In this document: one piece after another, positions 36,709 through 45,908 of the stretch
Layout of the letters: each line of letters begins with the position of its first letter
Position numbering within the stretch: the stretch's first letter is position 1
The notes under the pieces: model-generated
Seen by the model: only the letters and a program-made list of their open reading frames with translations
Told to the model about the DNA's origin: nothing
The model's database searches: none
Position numbers and translations under genes: made by a program
Assembly (NCBI GenBank): GCA_965206025.1
Contig: CBDBIU010000004.1
Coordinates: 1,302,001-1,366,000, forward strand
DNA: 64,000 nt
Direction: 5' to 3'
Origin: G963668345 sp965206025
GTDB taxonomy: Bacteria; Acidobacteriota; Terriglobia; Bryobacterales; UBA6623

Positions 36709-37483
36709 CTAGAAAATACAGCAGATCTCAAACGGCAACTGCGTCGTGAATGCCCCGAAGTCATTGAAAAGGAATGCGATTACTGTAACACCGAATCTGT
36801 CATCCGTTATCTCTACCAATCCGTCTCGATCGGCCATACAAGGCAGGAAGTCCGACAAAACCAACGCCGTGTGATCACCTTCCTCCATCGAAAACGATTT
36901 TCGGCATAGCTCCTGCCCGCCTGTGTCCCGCGCGATAGCGGTGAGGTCACTACGGGAAAAGGAGCTGGCAATCGCAACGGTCGTCGTGAAGGGCCGCCGG
37001 TTTCGGAATGGGAACCGCATAAGATCCATGGTCCTGTCGAGGCTGGGTACGGACGCTTGAAAGTCAGGACGTCCCGGCACTTGCTGCGTCCAGCACGGCG
37101 TTAACCATAACGGCGCGGAAGTCGGAGGATTCGATCACAGCGTATCCGACGTTCAGCGGCCCACCTGAGGGTAGCGTGTAGAAATCGACGCCGGGGTAAG
37201 CGACAACCCCCGCGATGATATTCATCATGCCGAGATCAGACCCATTGCCGTCCAAGACGCGCACATCCATACGCGTACCGCCGTTGCGAAAAAAACTGAT
37301 TGTGTAGGGAATAGGTCGTTCTTCGTCATCCGTGTTGACTACCTGAAGCTCTGCCACCCAGGATCCGCCTTGCACGATTTGGGGTAGGACACTTCCCTCG
37401 GCGATGGAGCCTGATTCCTTAACCGGTGGGTCAGCAGCGAAAGCGGTAAAGGCAAATAGCACGATTAACGCAGGAATGCGCAT
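36709..37483 (-). pseudogene. Secreted protein gene with a frameshift
   Basis: From the ATG at 37483 a signal peptide ('MRIPALIVLFAFTAFAADPP') leads into a beta-rich domain ('QGGSWVAELQVVNTDDEERP', 'YAVIESSDFRAVMVNAVLD'). The frame then ends near 37064. The next frame picks up at once with 'VPGRPDFQASVP' and runs to 36709 ('HTALVLSDFLPCMADRDGLV', 'FGAFTTQLPFE'). Together they form one domain of about 255 residues common as a C-terminal module in acidobacterial surface proteins, where 'VPGRPDFEASVP' follows directly. One extra base near 37080 explains the break. It could be a real mutation or a sequencing error. Confidence 0.7.
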
Positions 37484-37844
37484 GGTGGGGTACCCTCACT
37501 TTTCCTTTGGGTTCAGAGTGAGCTTTGGTGGTCCGCGCGCTGCTGGCCGGGATACCGATGGACAGACACGGTCGCAAAGCTTCCCAGACTATAGTCTCTT
37601 GTCGGCAAGCAATCTGCGCGTGCTGCTCAGCAATCGGCAGAGGCCGCCCAAGCGATGTTCGAATCCTCGCATAGACCCTACCTTTGAGTCTATGCCGACC
37701 CTATGGTCGGGGTCGCGCACGAAGGTGAAGAAGACATTGATAGTCTGGGAGTGTGGCAGTATCGGTCTGCGCATAGCCGGCTCATCGATCGAGACCTTCG
37801 CAGTTGAGAATCTACGGCCTCCCAGCTACCTTAATAACACCGAC
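37484..37844. other. Intergenic region
   Basis: 361 bases between divergent genes. The forward frame is open here, but its composition and content do not look like protein. No recognisable promoter or RNA was seen. Confidence 0.4.
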
Positions 37845-38933
37845 ATGCATGTGCTCAGCAGAAAAGAGCTGGTTTTCGCGGGAACAACTCTCCTCGTATG
37901 CGCTTCGCTGTTCTCGTGGAATCTGCGCTCCGCCGCCGACTCGCTTCCGCGACTGCGGGTCGAGTCGGTGCGGCGGGTCTTCCACAACGGCGAGCACAAT
38001 GCCTTCACTGACCTGATCCGCTACAAGGGCCTCTACTATCTCACCTTCCGGAGTTGCCCAGATGGGCACATGGTGCATCCGACCTCTTCGATCCTGGTGC
38101 TTGCGAGCCGTGACGGCCGAGAGTGGCGCCAGGTGCACCGCTTCAATGTGCCCAAGCGAGACACGCGAGACCCCCACTTCCTGATTTTCAAGGGCAAGCT
38201 TTTCGTCTACAGCGGAACGTGGTACTGCGGTGAGACTTCCCCCGAGCCTTACAACATGAACCAGCACCTCGGGTACGCCGCGTGGACCGAAGACGGTAGC
38301 TGCTGGCAAGGCCCCCAAATGCTCGAAGGCACCTATGGCCACTATATTTGGCGGGCGGCGGTCTTCGGCGGTAAGGCCTATCTGTGCGGCCGTCGGAAGC
38401 ACGAGTTCGCCGAGACCAAGACGCGGGAGGAGCGCAACCCACTTGTGGAATCAGCTTTACTCGAAAGCGACGACGGACTTATTTGGCGGAAGATCGGGCT
38501 GTTTCAGGAGAGCTACGGGAATGAGACAGCCTTCCTGTTCGAGCCCGACGGCTCGATCCTCGCCGTGGCCCGTGGCGGCGGACGACGCAACGCCCAGCTG
38601 GTACGGGCGCGGCCCCCTTATCAAGAGTGGACGCGGACCGATCTGGGCCGCTACATCGGCGGGCCACTGCTGGTTAGGTGGGGGGCACGCTACCTTGTCG
38701 GGGGCCGCAAGCTGACCGAGGCGGGGCCGCGGATGGCCCTCTCCTGGCTTGCCCAAGATCGCCTCAACGAGCTGCTCGATCTGCCCAGCGATGGCGACAA
38801 CTCCTATCCGGGATTTGTCGCGCTCAGCCCGACCCGCGCCTGGGTCTCCTACTATTCGAGTCACGAGAAAGACAGTGCCGGCAAACCGATCACGGCAATC
38901 TATTTGGCCGAGCTGGCGATCGGAGGGCGCTAG
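37845..38933 (+). CDS. Sialidase-fold (beta-propeller) secreted protein
   Basis: 362 residues from the ATG at 37845. The N-terminus has a hydrophobic segment (about 9-27, 'ELVFAGTTLLVCASLFSWNL') that should be a signal or anchor. The rest shows repeated blade-like stretches with 'SSILVLASRDGREWRQVHRF', 'LLESDDGLIWRKIGLFQES' and 'SILAVARGGGRRNAQLVRA'. The S/T-x-D-G-x-x-W pattern is that of sialidase/BNR-type propellers. Catalytic residues of true sialidases cannot be confirmed. The frame is open further upstream (to 37404), but that part looks noncoding. Likely a secreted or periplasmic glycan-binding or glycan-cleaving protein; exact activity unknown. Confidence 0.7.
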   Translation: MHVLSRKELVFAGTTLLVCASLFSWNLRSAADSLPRLRVESVRRVFHNGEHNAFTDLIRYKGLYYLTFRSCPDGHMVHPTSSILVLASRDGREWRQVHRFNVPKRDTRDPHFLIFKGKLFVYSGTWYCGETSPEPYNMNQHLGYAAWTEDGSCWQGPQMLEGTYGHYIWRAAVFGGKAYLCGRRKHEFAETKTREERNPLVESALLESDDGLIWRKIGLFQESYGNETAFLFEPDGSILAVARGGGRRNAQLVRARPPYQEWTRTDLGRYIGGPLLVRWGARYLVGGRKLTEAGPRMALSWLAQDRLNELLDLPSDGDNSYPGFVALSPTRAWVSYYSSHEKDSAGKPITAIYLAELAIGGR

Positions 38934-39276
38934 ACAAATCTACCTATAAAATTTGCACGGAGAATTACTTCGCGACGCCCGGGAGTCTCTGAAGTTCTCC
39001 CTCGCCCAGTCGTCTGAATGAGGCAAGAACGTCACAAAAGTGTCAAGTTGCGAATGTTAGGTTCGGGACGGCTTCGGTAAACCCTAGCCGACCAGGGAGG
39101 ATTCAGGAGCGGTGCCCCGAGGTGAAGTTCGGCTTTGGTTGCCCGCTATTTTGGATTTGTAGCGTGGAACTCAGAGATCACCGAGTTCCCGTCACGGCAA
39201 AGTACACGCAACCGATCGGGCGTCGTTGGCGGGCGAGTTCACGTCAGGTTGACCCCGCCCAACGTCGGTCTGCACC
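38934..39276. other. Intergenic region
   Basis: 343 bases between convergent genes. I see no reading frame, repeat copy or terminator with a T run. Confidence 0.4.
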
Positions 39277-39882
39277 CTAGTCACTGGTGCTCATGAGGAT
39301 CGAGACGAGCTCTTGACCGCCGAAAGCCGTTTCCGAAACCGTGAGGCCCATCAGCTCGAAGCCTTCTTCTCCGGCTTGGTTTAGCTCCTTCTCCATTGTG
39401 TTCGTTCGGGTCGTCGCGAGCAGTTTATAGAAATAGGTCTTGTGAGGACTGCCGATCTCACGCTGCAGAATGATGACGACTTCCTGGCCTCCAAACGCCG
39501 TTTCGGCCACGGACTGGCCGCAAAGGTGAAACCCTTCGGCGCCGGCCTGACGCAGCTCTTTCTGCATGGTCGATGTCTTGCTCGTTGCAAGCAGCTTGTA
39601 TTCGTAGCGCTGATTGGCCGGGGTGTCTGTGGACTTGCTCATAACGGCGACGACCTCATTTCCGCCCAACGTCGGGCCGGTCATCGTGGCGGAGAACTCA
39701 TAGCCAAGCGCCGCGGCTTCGTTCATCTCCTTCTGCATCGTCTTGGTCTTGTTCGTAGCAAGTAGCTTGTAGCTGATTCGTTCTCCGTCATCCGCGATCG
39801 GGGCAAGCGGTTGAGCTGATACAACCGCAGAAGCCAGGCCGGTAACGCAGGCAAATCGAGCAGCGAAGCGCGCGAGTCTCAT
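39277..39882 (-). CDS. Secreted protein of three tandem DUF4177-like repeats
   Basis: 201 residues from the ATG at 39882, which follows GGAGGTG at 5 bases. A signal peptide ('RFACVTGLASAVVSAQ') precedes three repeats of about 55 residues. Each begins 'YKLLATxKTxTMQKE' and ends near 'GGxEVVxIL' ('ISYKLLATNKTKTMQKEMNE', 'YEYKLLATSKTSTMQKELRQ', 'YFYKLLATTRTNTMEKELNQ'). The repeat resembles the small DUF4177-type domain ('YKVL...TLNELGxEGWEL'). The function is not known. The repeats are about 60% alike to each other, so the triplication is old. Confidence 0.75.
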   Translation of the reverse strand: MRLARFAARFACVTGLASAVVSAQPLAPIADDGERISYKLLATNKTKTMQKEMNEAAALGYEFSATMTGPTLGGNEVVAVMSKSTDTPANQRYEYKLLATSKTSTMQKELRQAGAEGFHLCGQSVAETAFGGQEVVIILQREIGSPHKTYFYKLLATTRTNTMEKELNQAGEEGFELMGLTVSETAFGGQELVSILMSTSD

Positions 39883-40263
39883 AAGAACACCTCCGTATCG
39901 GATCGATGCGAAAAGGACGGATCTGGTTTCAGGCAAGATTCTCATGGGTGCGACTGGAGTGGCCCCCAAAACTGAGACAACCAGTTAAGGCTCAAAATCC
40001 ATCCAAAGGAGAATTGAGTCATGGGATTGTCTCGTATGTTAGCGGCGGAGAGAAAATAGGCCACAAGGCGGCGGTGTTCAGCCGTGTTGTGGCGCCCGAC
40101 GCGCCTCCCATTGGGCATTTCCCCCAGAAGTCCACAGCCCATTTCTCCAGACCCCTAACGGGGACATCTCGTGAATCTCGACCTCGGCTCCGACTGAGGG
40201 CCACGGGGTCGTCTTTCCATGTCCGCTAACCTAAGCCTAGAACGTATAGATTATAATAGACTT

Positions 40264-40806
40264 ATGCCCCGCACCTGCACCGTCTGCTCGCACCGTGACA
40301 GGGAAGCGATCGATCAGGCTCTCGTCTCTGGAGAACCTTTCCGTCACATAGCGACACGTACCGGTACAAGCACGGCGGCCCTGCAGAGGCACAAGCATGA
40401 CCACGTCCCGCGTAGTCTGGCTAAGGCCAAGGAAGCCCAAGAGTTGGCCCACGCCGACGGCCTGCTGGACCGTGTGCGCTGGCTGTGCGGAAGGGCGGAA
40501 GGGTTTCTCGCGGAGACGGAAGCGATTCAGCGTGAGGCAAGAGCCGAAGGGGATAAGAGACTGGCCGTCCTTGCGGTTCACGCCGGGCTGAAGGCGTTGC
40601 GCGAACTTCGGGAAACTGTCCACCTATTGAGCCAATTAACGGGCCATCTGGCACCGGAACCACGATTTGTCATCATCACCGCCGAGCAGCATGAAATGAT
40701 GCAAGAATCCGAGCAAGAGGTGATGCGGCGCATCCATGCGGACCGCCCGGAACCGATCGACCTGACGCCAGAGGCTGAACCTTCCAGCGCTCCGCCCCCC
40801 CGTTGA
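40264..40806 (+). CDS. Putative DNA-binding protein with Cys/His motif, element-associated
   Basis: 180 residues from the ATG at 40264. The N-terminal 45 residues, 'RTCTVCSHRDREAIDQALVS' then 'GTSTAALQRHKHDHVP', combine a C-x2-C-x2-H cluster with a helix-turn-helix-like 'FRHIATRTGTSTAALQRH'. A long helical region follows. Proteins of this type are often found in prophage or integrative elements near terminase or replication genes; a small-terminase-like role is possible but not shown. It lies opposite in strand to the primase/AlpA module at 40943-43588. 39883-40263 holds no recognisable gene. Confidence 0.55.
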   Translation: MPRTCTVCSHRDREAIDQALVSGEPFRHIATRTGTSTAALQRHKHDHVPRSLAKAKEAQELAHADGLLDRVRWLCGRAEGFLAETEAIQREARAEGDKRLAVLAVHAGLKALRELRETVHLLSQLTGHLAPEPRFVIITAEQHEMMQESEQEVMRRIHADRPEPIDLTPEAEPSSAPPPR

Positions 40807-40942
40807 GCGGCCCGTGTAAGCCGCCTGGCGCTCGAACGTCACCCCCCCCACTAGCTTCAGCGGTGCCGTGCGGTTTTGGGTCTGGTGCCAAATGCGGCAG
40901 GCGGTGTCGCGTTCTCTTCGCGACGCGCGCTTATAGGATGGC

Positions 40943-41341
40943 TCAATCGGCGGGAATGGCGATCTGCTCGGGGCGATACTCGCGCGTCTTGTCCTCGCCC
41001 GCGATGTGGACGCGCACGCGCCAAGTAAAGACCTGTAGCAGCTTTGCGGGCCCCTCGGGAGTCAGCACGACGCGATTGAGGAACGGGTAGAGACGGGCCG
41101 ATGGAACGCCGAATTTCCGCTCAGCCGCGAGACACTCAGGGGGCCAACCGGTCTCGGGAGCCGGTCCAGACTGCCGCCCAAGCAGCGCCAAGACCTCGGG
41201 CCTGTGTCGGCGCAGAACCTCTACTGCGACAGCTACGGGCGTGGGCGTGGGTTCAGGAATACGGCAAAGAAGGCGGTCTCCTTCGAGCCTGACTCGGCCG
41301 CCTGCTGATTCGATGGCACAGAACGCTTGAACAACGTTCAT
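40943..41341 (-). CDS. Small protein translationally coupled to the primase-helicase
   Basis: 132 residues from the ATG at 41339-41341. That ATG overlaps the TGA stop of the upstream primase-helicase gene (ATGA), so coupled translation is likely. The sequence ('AFCAIESAGGRVRLEGDRLL', 'VEVLRRHRPEVLALLGRQ', 'RLYPFLNRVVLTPEGPAKLL') resembles small accessory proteins seen next to primases in phages and integrative elements, but I cannot name the family. No membrane segment. Confidence 0.6.
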   Translation of the reverse strand: MNVVQAFCAIESAGGRVRLEGDRLLCRIPEPTPTPVAVAVEVLRRHRPEVLALLGRQSGPAPETGWPPECLAAERKFGVPSARLYPFLNRVVLTPEGPAKLLQVFTWRVRVHIAGEDKTREYRPEQIAIPAD

Positions 41342-43356
41342 ATGTCCGTATCTCTCCATCCTTCAGCCGGCCTTGGCGGACGACTACCCCTCCGAAGATG
41401 CTCATTTTCTGCGAAGGGGCTCACTCCCGTGGCTTGAGCCCCTTCGGGAAATTTGAGCCCCTTCGGTGGCAGGCTCCACTCCCAGCCGCCGGCAAAGCCG
41501 CATTTACGCACCGAGATTTTTAGGGCCTCCTTGACCCGCCGGACGGTTGCCCACGAAAGGCTGGCCGCGTTCGATTGTCGCTTGACCTCCTCCGAGGAGA
41601 CCGGCCCCTCGGCCAACAACTCGGAGAGAAACGCCGCCGCCCCCGTCAAGGCTTCGCCTCGTTCGTGGGCGCTTCCTCCGGCCGCGAGAATTTCGGCGGC
41701 CGTGGTGGTGATTTCCCCGTCAAACCACAGCAGGGAAATAGTCGACAGCTCCCCGGCTTCAGTGCGGACGGTTGCCGGCCGAATCTCGAAGGCCAGGCCT
41801 GTCCCGTCGGCACCCAGATTGTTTTTCAGCGGCACAAAGAGGCGGCGGGCAGCATCGTCCCGGTCTTTGCCGACCAGCCAGGCGCAGCGGGCAGCGGCGA
41901 CGAACGCAAGAGAGCCGGTGACCCGGGTCAGTGCGTCGGCGTGGGCGTTTTTGTTCAGGTGAGCTATGGCGAGAACAGCCACGCGGCGTTCAGCCGCCAG
42001 CGCAGCCAATGGAGCCAGTACCCCCCGGACAGAAGCATCGCGGTGAGAGTCCAACTCGCCCAAGTACGCCGAGATGGGATCAATCACCACGAGCGCTGCG
42101 TCCGGAATTTTCTCCAGCTCCGCGCTGAGTTTATCGATATCGTCCGCCAGGCATAGTTCCCGGCGCACTTCGCGCCCCTCCGGGGTGAAGCCTTCCCTGA
42201 CGCCTTCCAGGAGGTGCACCCGCCCCAGGTTTGCCCCGTTTGCGATAAGGCGCGGCAATATTGTGTCGGCGGGATCATCTTCGGCGGATAGGACCAGCGA
42301 GTGGCCACAGAGACACGACGAACCGTCCGGCCAATCCCACCCCTGGCTGACGGTGGCCGCCAAACCCAGCGCGAGTTGAGATTTCCCGACGCCCGGGTGC
42401 CCGACGAGTAGAGAGAGTTTCCCACGTGCAATGCGGCCGGGCCACAGCCAACGGATCGGCACGGGCTTAATATCGGCGGCGGGGGTGAGGATGATTTTGC
42501 CCGCATCAGGCCGGGTGCTCTTGCCTGTCTTTGTTTCAGCGGTTGCGCCCTGAGTAGGAAGCCATCGTGCGCGTAGCGCTTCAAGCGATTCCTTCGTCGC
42601 CGGCTCCGCGTTTTGAGCCAGCTCAATAAGCAACTCGCGCGAGCCGTTGTGCTCGGCCCACTCGCTAACGTCTTTTGCGCCGGGCAGTTCGACAATTCGG
42701 ACCTCAGCGGCAACGCCCGAGAGACTATGGGCCACCTGGAGGGCATGCCCACGGCCGGGCTCGTCGGCGTCGGGTAGAATTGCAACCCGCTTGCCGCGAA
42801 AGAATTTGCAGTACTCCTCCCGCCACTTTCCTGCGCCACCCGAACAGGTGGTCGCGACCCAGCCCCATCTACCAAGCGTTTGGCAATCCTTTTCACCTTC
42901 GACGACAAGTAAGGTCGGCGCTTCAATCACTTTCGGCAAATTGTAGAGAACTCTGCGGACACCGTTGAGGTTCCAAATCCAGTCGCCGGCACCGTCGGGC
43001 CGGCGTTGTCGAAAGGTCTTCGGAGAAAAGCGAACGACCTGGAAGAGCAGGGACCCGGTCTCGTCGGTGTAATCGTAGGTCGCCGCGATTCGATTCGTTG
43101 AGTTTTCCCCGAGGCCCGCCGGCCCGTGCTGCACTCCGCATCGACAATCCCCGGCTAGCTTGTGGGCGTAAGTCTCACTCTCCGGGTGTCGTTCCAAAGC
43201 GCCGGCGTGATCCTCGCGGGTGCAATGAGCAATTTCTCCGTCGTCGCTAAGGAAGCCGAAACAGCGGACGCCCTTGGAGCGCGGAGCGTCGTCAAACCCC
43301 GCGCAGATAGGGCAAGGTTGGTGGCGGGTGAAGCGCTGCGACGAGTGAACGCTCAT
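41338..43356 (-). CDS. Primase (TOPRIM) / AAA ATPase replication protein of an integrative element
   Basis: 672 residues. The N-terminus has a zinc-binding pattern ('QPCPICAGFDDA' ... 'RCFGF' ... 'CRCGVQHG'). A TOPRIM domain follows at about 145-215 ('TLLVVEGEKDCQTLGRWG', 'KRVAILPDADEPGRGHA'). A RepA-like AAA_25 ATPase comes next, with Walker A 'LLVGHPGVGKSQLALGLA', Walker B 'AALVVIDPISAYLGE' and 'VAVLAIAHLNKNAHADALTR'. The C-terminus has a winged-helix-like stretch. This primase-helicase layout is typical of satellite phages and small integrative elements. It is preceded by an AlpA-type gene and followed by a coupled small gene; no integrase is present. Confidence 0.85.
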   Translation of the reverse strand: MSVHSSQRFTRHQPCPICAGFDDAPRSKGVRCFGFLSDDGEIAHCTREDHAGALERHPESETYAHKLAGDCRCGVQHGPAGLGENSTNRIAATYDYTDETGSLLFQVVRFSPKTFRQRRPDGAGDWIWNLNGVRRVLYNLPKVIEAPTLLVVEGEKDCQTLGRWGWVATTCSGGAGKWREEYCKFFRGKRVAILPDADEPGRGHALQVAHSLSGVAAEVRIVELPGAKDVSEWAEHNGSRELLIELAQNAEPATKESLEALRARWLPTQGATAETKTGKSTRPDAGKIILTPAADIKPVPIRWLWPGRIARGKLSLLVGHPGVGKSQLALGLAATVSQGWDWPDGSSCLCGHSLVLSAEDDPADTILPRLIANGANLGRVHLLEGVREGFTPEGREVRRELCLADDIDKLSAELEKIPDAALVVIDPISAYLGELDSHRDASVRGVLAPLAALAAERRVAVLAIAHLNKNAHADALTRVTGSLAFVAAARCAWLVGKDRDDAARRLFVPLKNNLGADGTGLAFEIRPATVRTEAGELSTISLLWFDGEITTTAAEILAAGGSAHERGEALTGAAAFLSELLAEGPVSSEEVKRQSNAASLSWATVRRVKEALKISVRKCGFAGGWEWSLPPKGLKFPEGAQATGVSPFAENEHLRRGSRPPRPAEGWRDTDI

Positions 43357-43396
43357 GGCCGCCCCCAGGACCGCGACTGTGCGTCAGCGGCGGGCA

Positions 43397-43588
43397 TTAG
43401 GACGCCTTGCTGCGCGGCGCGTAGGTCCCCGCTGGCGGCTCGCCGTCGTCGCGGACGCGGCAAATCCAGTCGTCAATCTCGCCGGACAGCCAGACGGCTG
43501 CCCGTCCCACGTGGCGGGGCCGGGGGAACCGACCGTCGGAGCACCGCACGTAAATCGCCGACCGTCGCAGCCCGACCAATTCGATCAC
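43397..43588 (-). CDS. AlpA-family helix-turn-helix regulator
   Basis: 63 residues from GTG at 43588. 'ELVGLRRSAIYVRCSDGRFP' followed by 'RPRHVGRAAVWLSGEIDDWI' is the AlpA/excisionase-like winged helix motif. The frame before the GTG still reads like the family ('LLRLRT'), but a TGA about 20 codons upstream and no ATG leave the GTG as the best start. Such proteins regulate excision or replication genes of cryptic prophages. It lies 41 bp upstream of the primase gene on the same strand. Confidence 0.75.
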   Translation of the reverse strand: MIELVGLRRSAIYVRCSDGRFPRPRHVGRAAVWLSGEIDDWICRVRDDGEPPAGTYAPRSKAS

Positions 43589-43921
43589 CGTCCGCAGTCG
43601 TAGAAGTCTTTGACCGTCTATGCTGGAAAAAGCATCTCATGGACGGTCAAATTCACAAATGGGAAATTTACGGGTTCAAGCGCGTGCGCGGATGGGGAGC
43701 GAATTGGGGAGCAGTGGAAACCTCGTGTTGATAAGTATCCATGTAATCAAATAGATAGTTCATTGAAATGGCGGAGGTGATGTCCGACTTCGATCGGGAC
43801 GCCATTCGGCGAGAGGAGTAAGGGCGCCGGTTGTAGGAACCGCTGGGAATCTACCGCCCAGGATTTCGCTTTCGATATCCGCGGCTTCACGAAGCCCTGA
43901 GGGGGACTTCTTTCGGCTCCG
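43589..43921. other. Intergenic region between AlpA-like gene and selA
   Basis: 333 bases, lower in G+C at 43620-43780 than its surroundings. No tRNA and no direct-repeat attachment site could be recognised, although an element boundary would be expected here. Confidence 0.4.
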
Positions 43922-45340
43922 TCAAGCGCTTGCCAGAGCTTCCCGCAAGCCCCTTGCGAGGTCTTCCTCGTCCTCTCGGCTAACCGTTCGCAAGTCAACC
44001 ACCACGCGGTCACGTTCACAGCGTGCGATGACGGGCGGGTCGCCCTGGCGGAGGCGCTGCTCGAGTTTGGCCGCGGACAACCCGTTCGGGGGCGTAACGG
44101 CGATCAACGTCGTCGGCAGGGCTTCGGCGGGCGCGGATCCCCCGCCAAGGACGGATTGGCCCGCAACAAGCTCCATGATTTCCCCCGTGTCGCCGGCTAT
44201 GCTCTTCAGGAAACGCTCAGCGCGCTCGCGGACGCTCTGTGCCGATTCGAGCACCATTCCCAAGGCGGGGATCTCGTCATAGCGCTGGAACAGATAGTCG
44301 TTGAGCGTGGCTTCGAGGGCCGCGTAGGTGAGCTTGCCGACGCGTAGGGCCCGGAACAAGGGATTGCGCCGCACCCGCCGCACCCATTCCGCCCGTCCCG
44401 CAATGATGCCGGCCTGTGGCCCGCCGAGAAGCTTGTCGCCGCTAAAGGTGACCAAATCCACCCCGGCCCCTAGGCTCTCCGTAACCCGGGGCTCATCGTC
44501 CAAGCCGGCCCCCCTCAGGTTCCAGAGGCAGCCGCTGCCGAGATCTTCCACCACCGGCAGCCCCAGCTCCTTGCCGAGCGAGACTAGCTCTTCGAGGCTG
44601 GGCCGGGAGGTGAAACCGACCATACGGAAATTGCTGTGATGCACGCGCAGCAGCAACCGTGTCTTCGGATTCACCGCCTTGCGGTAGTCGGCGATGTGCG
44701 TACGGTTGGTAGCGCCCACTTCGTGGAGCCGGACTCCGCTGCGGGACATGATGTCAGGAATGCGAAAGCCATCGCCGATCTCGATCAGCTCGCCGCGGGA
44801 GACGACAACCTCTCCGTCTTGGGCCAGCTCATTCAACACGAGAAAGATTGCCGCGGCGTTGTTGTTGACGACCACCGCCGGAGCGCCGAGCAGTTTTTCC
44901 AGCAACTCCCCGGCATGGACATCGCGGCTGCCGCGGCGCCCCTGACTCAGCTCATACTCGAGATTGCTGTAGCCTCCCGCCGTACGCCGGACCGCCTCGA
45001 CAGCCCGCGGCGATAATGGCGCTCGACCGAGATTGGTGTGGAGAATCACCCCGGTGGCATTGATCACCTTTCGCAGCGAGGGCTGCCCGCGAGCCGCGAG
45101 CCGCCGACCGACTCGTTGCTCGACGCGCTCAATCATGTCGCCGCTCCACTCCGCCGGCGGTCCCCCGTCCCAGAGGCCATCGCGGATGCCCGTACGGGCT
45201 TCCTCGAGTGTTTCTCGGATTTCGGAGACCACGAGTTCCCGGGGGTTGGCCCGGAGCCATTCCGCGATCCGCGGTCTGCCCAGCAGGTCGTCCACCGCAG
45301 GAAGATCCTTGTAGCGCCGCTTTCGCTCGACCGCCTCCAC
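43922..45340 (-). CDS. selA: L-seryl-tRNA(Sec) selenium transferase
   Basis: 472 residues from GTG at 45340 (a frame open to 45382 is the alternative). SelA is a PLP enzyme that converts seryl-tRNA(Sec) to selenocysteinyl-tRNA(Sec) using selenophosphate. Family blocks are 'DLPAVDDLLGRPRIAEWLR', 'VINATGVILHTNLGRAPLSP', 'VVVNNNAAAIFLVLNELAQD', 'VGATNRTHIADYRKAVNPKT', and the PLP lysine in 'VDLVTFSGDKLLGGPQAGII'. Length matches E. coli SelA (463). No selB, selC, selD or selenoprotein gene is in the window. The gene is intact apart from the doubtful start. Confidence 0.93.
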   Translation of the reverse strand: MEAVERKRRYKDLPAVDDLLGRPRIAEWLRANPRELVVSEIRETLEEARTGIRDGLWDGGPPAEWSGDMIERVEQRVGRRLAARGQPSLRKVINATGVILHTNLGRAPLSPRAVEAVRRTAGGYSNLEYELSQGRRGSRDVHAGELLEKLLGAPAVVVNNNAAAIFLVLNELAQDGEVVVSRGELIEIGDGFRIPDIMSRSGVRLHEVGATNRTHIADYRKAVNPKTRLLLRVHHSNFRMVGFTSRPSLEELVSLGKELGLPVVEDLGSGCLWNLRGAGLDDEPRVTESLGAGVDLVTFSGDKLLGGPQAGIIAGRAEWVRRVRRNPLFRALRVGKLTYAALEATLNDYLFQRYDEIPALGMVLESAQSVRERAERFLKSIAGDTGEIMELVAGQSVLGGGSAPAEALPTTLIAVTPPNGLSAAKLEQRLRQGDPPVIARCERDRVVVDLRTVSREDEEDLARGLREALASA

Positions 45341-45539
45341 GCCCCCATTGCAGCACCGCCGCGCGAAAGGCGTCAATGTCACGGTCGGATCTCAGGCGTC
45401 GCGCCGCGCGAGTGTTCCAAAGCGGCATCAGGCTGAGAGCTTGCGCCACAACGGGGGTTCGATGCCGCCGGGAATGGGCACGAAACGAAGGCCGCGCGGA
45501 TCTCGGCGGGTGGAATGCCCGGAGAGGCCCGCTTGGACC

Positions 45540-45665
45540 CTCGTAACCCATTGATTGCAAACTGGTTGCTAGAAATTAGCTTTGTTTCGTATTCTTTCTT
45601 CGCTCGTCGAGCGTCACACCCCGGCCTACTCGCTCCCCCCTTCAGAATAGCGATCGTGTCAAGTG
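45540..45665 (-). mobile_element. Solo end remnant of an IS256-family element
   Basis: Read on the minus strand, CTTGACACGATCGCTATTCT to CAATCAATGGGTTACGA aligns with the noncoding right end that follows the IS256 transposase remnant at 62980-63117 (CTTGACACGCTCGCTATCCT ... CAATCAACGGCTTATAA). No transposase sequence remains beside it. It marks a former IS256 insertion or deletion just upstream of selA. Confidence 0.6.
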
Positions 45666-45771
45666 TTTCCGCGCGAGGGATGAGACAAGGCCGCGGGTCT
45701 GGGCCAAACGGCGGCCCAGGCCCGCGCTACGGGGACTATCCGTCCTTGCATGAGTGGTAAAGACCAACGAC

Positions 45772-45908
45772 TTAATCAGGCTTCCCGACTCCCAGTTCCG
45801 GCAGGAAGTTTTCCATCACCCAGACCTCGGCTTCCTGTTTTCCGGCAGTAAATGCGAGGAGACGGCCGTCGGGAACCGAAACCGGGGCGAATTGGTGGCA
45901 GTCCCCAT
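45772..45908 (-). pseudogene. C-terminal fragment of a TolB/PD40-like protein
   Basis: 'VPDGRLLAFTAGKQEAEVWV' followed by 'MENFLPEL' is the typical end of PD40 (WD40-like TolB) proteins of Acidobacteriota. Only about 40 residues remain before the normal stop; the upstream reading in the same frame has no propeller repeats. 45666-45771 and 45909-46132 show nothing more. Confidence 0.5.

Noticed and set aside
45884..45907. 24-base near-repeat CCGGGGCGAATTGG-GGCAGTCC also at about 48108-48131
   Set aside because: One base differs and surrounding sequence is unrelated except for possible shared descent from PD40-like gene ends; too short to call an element.
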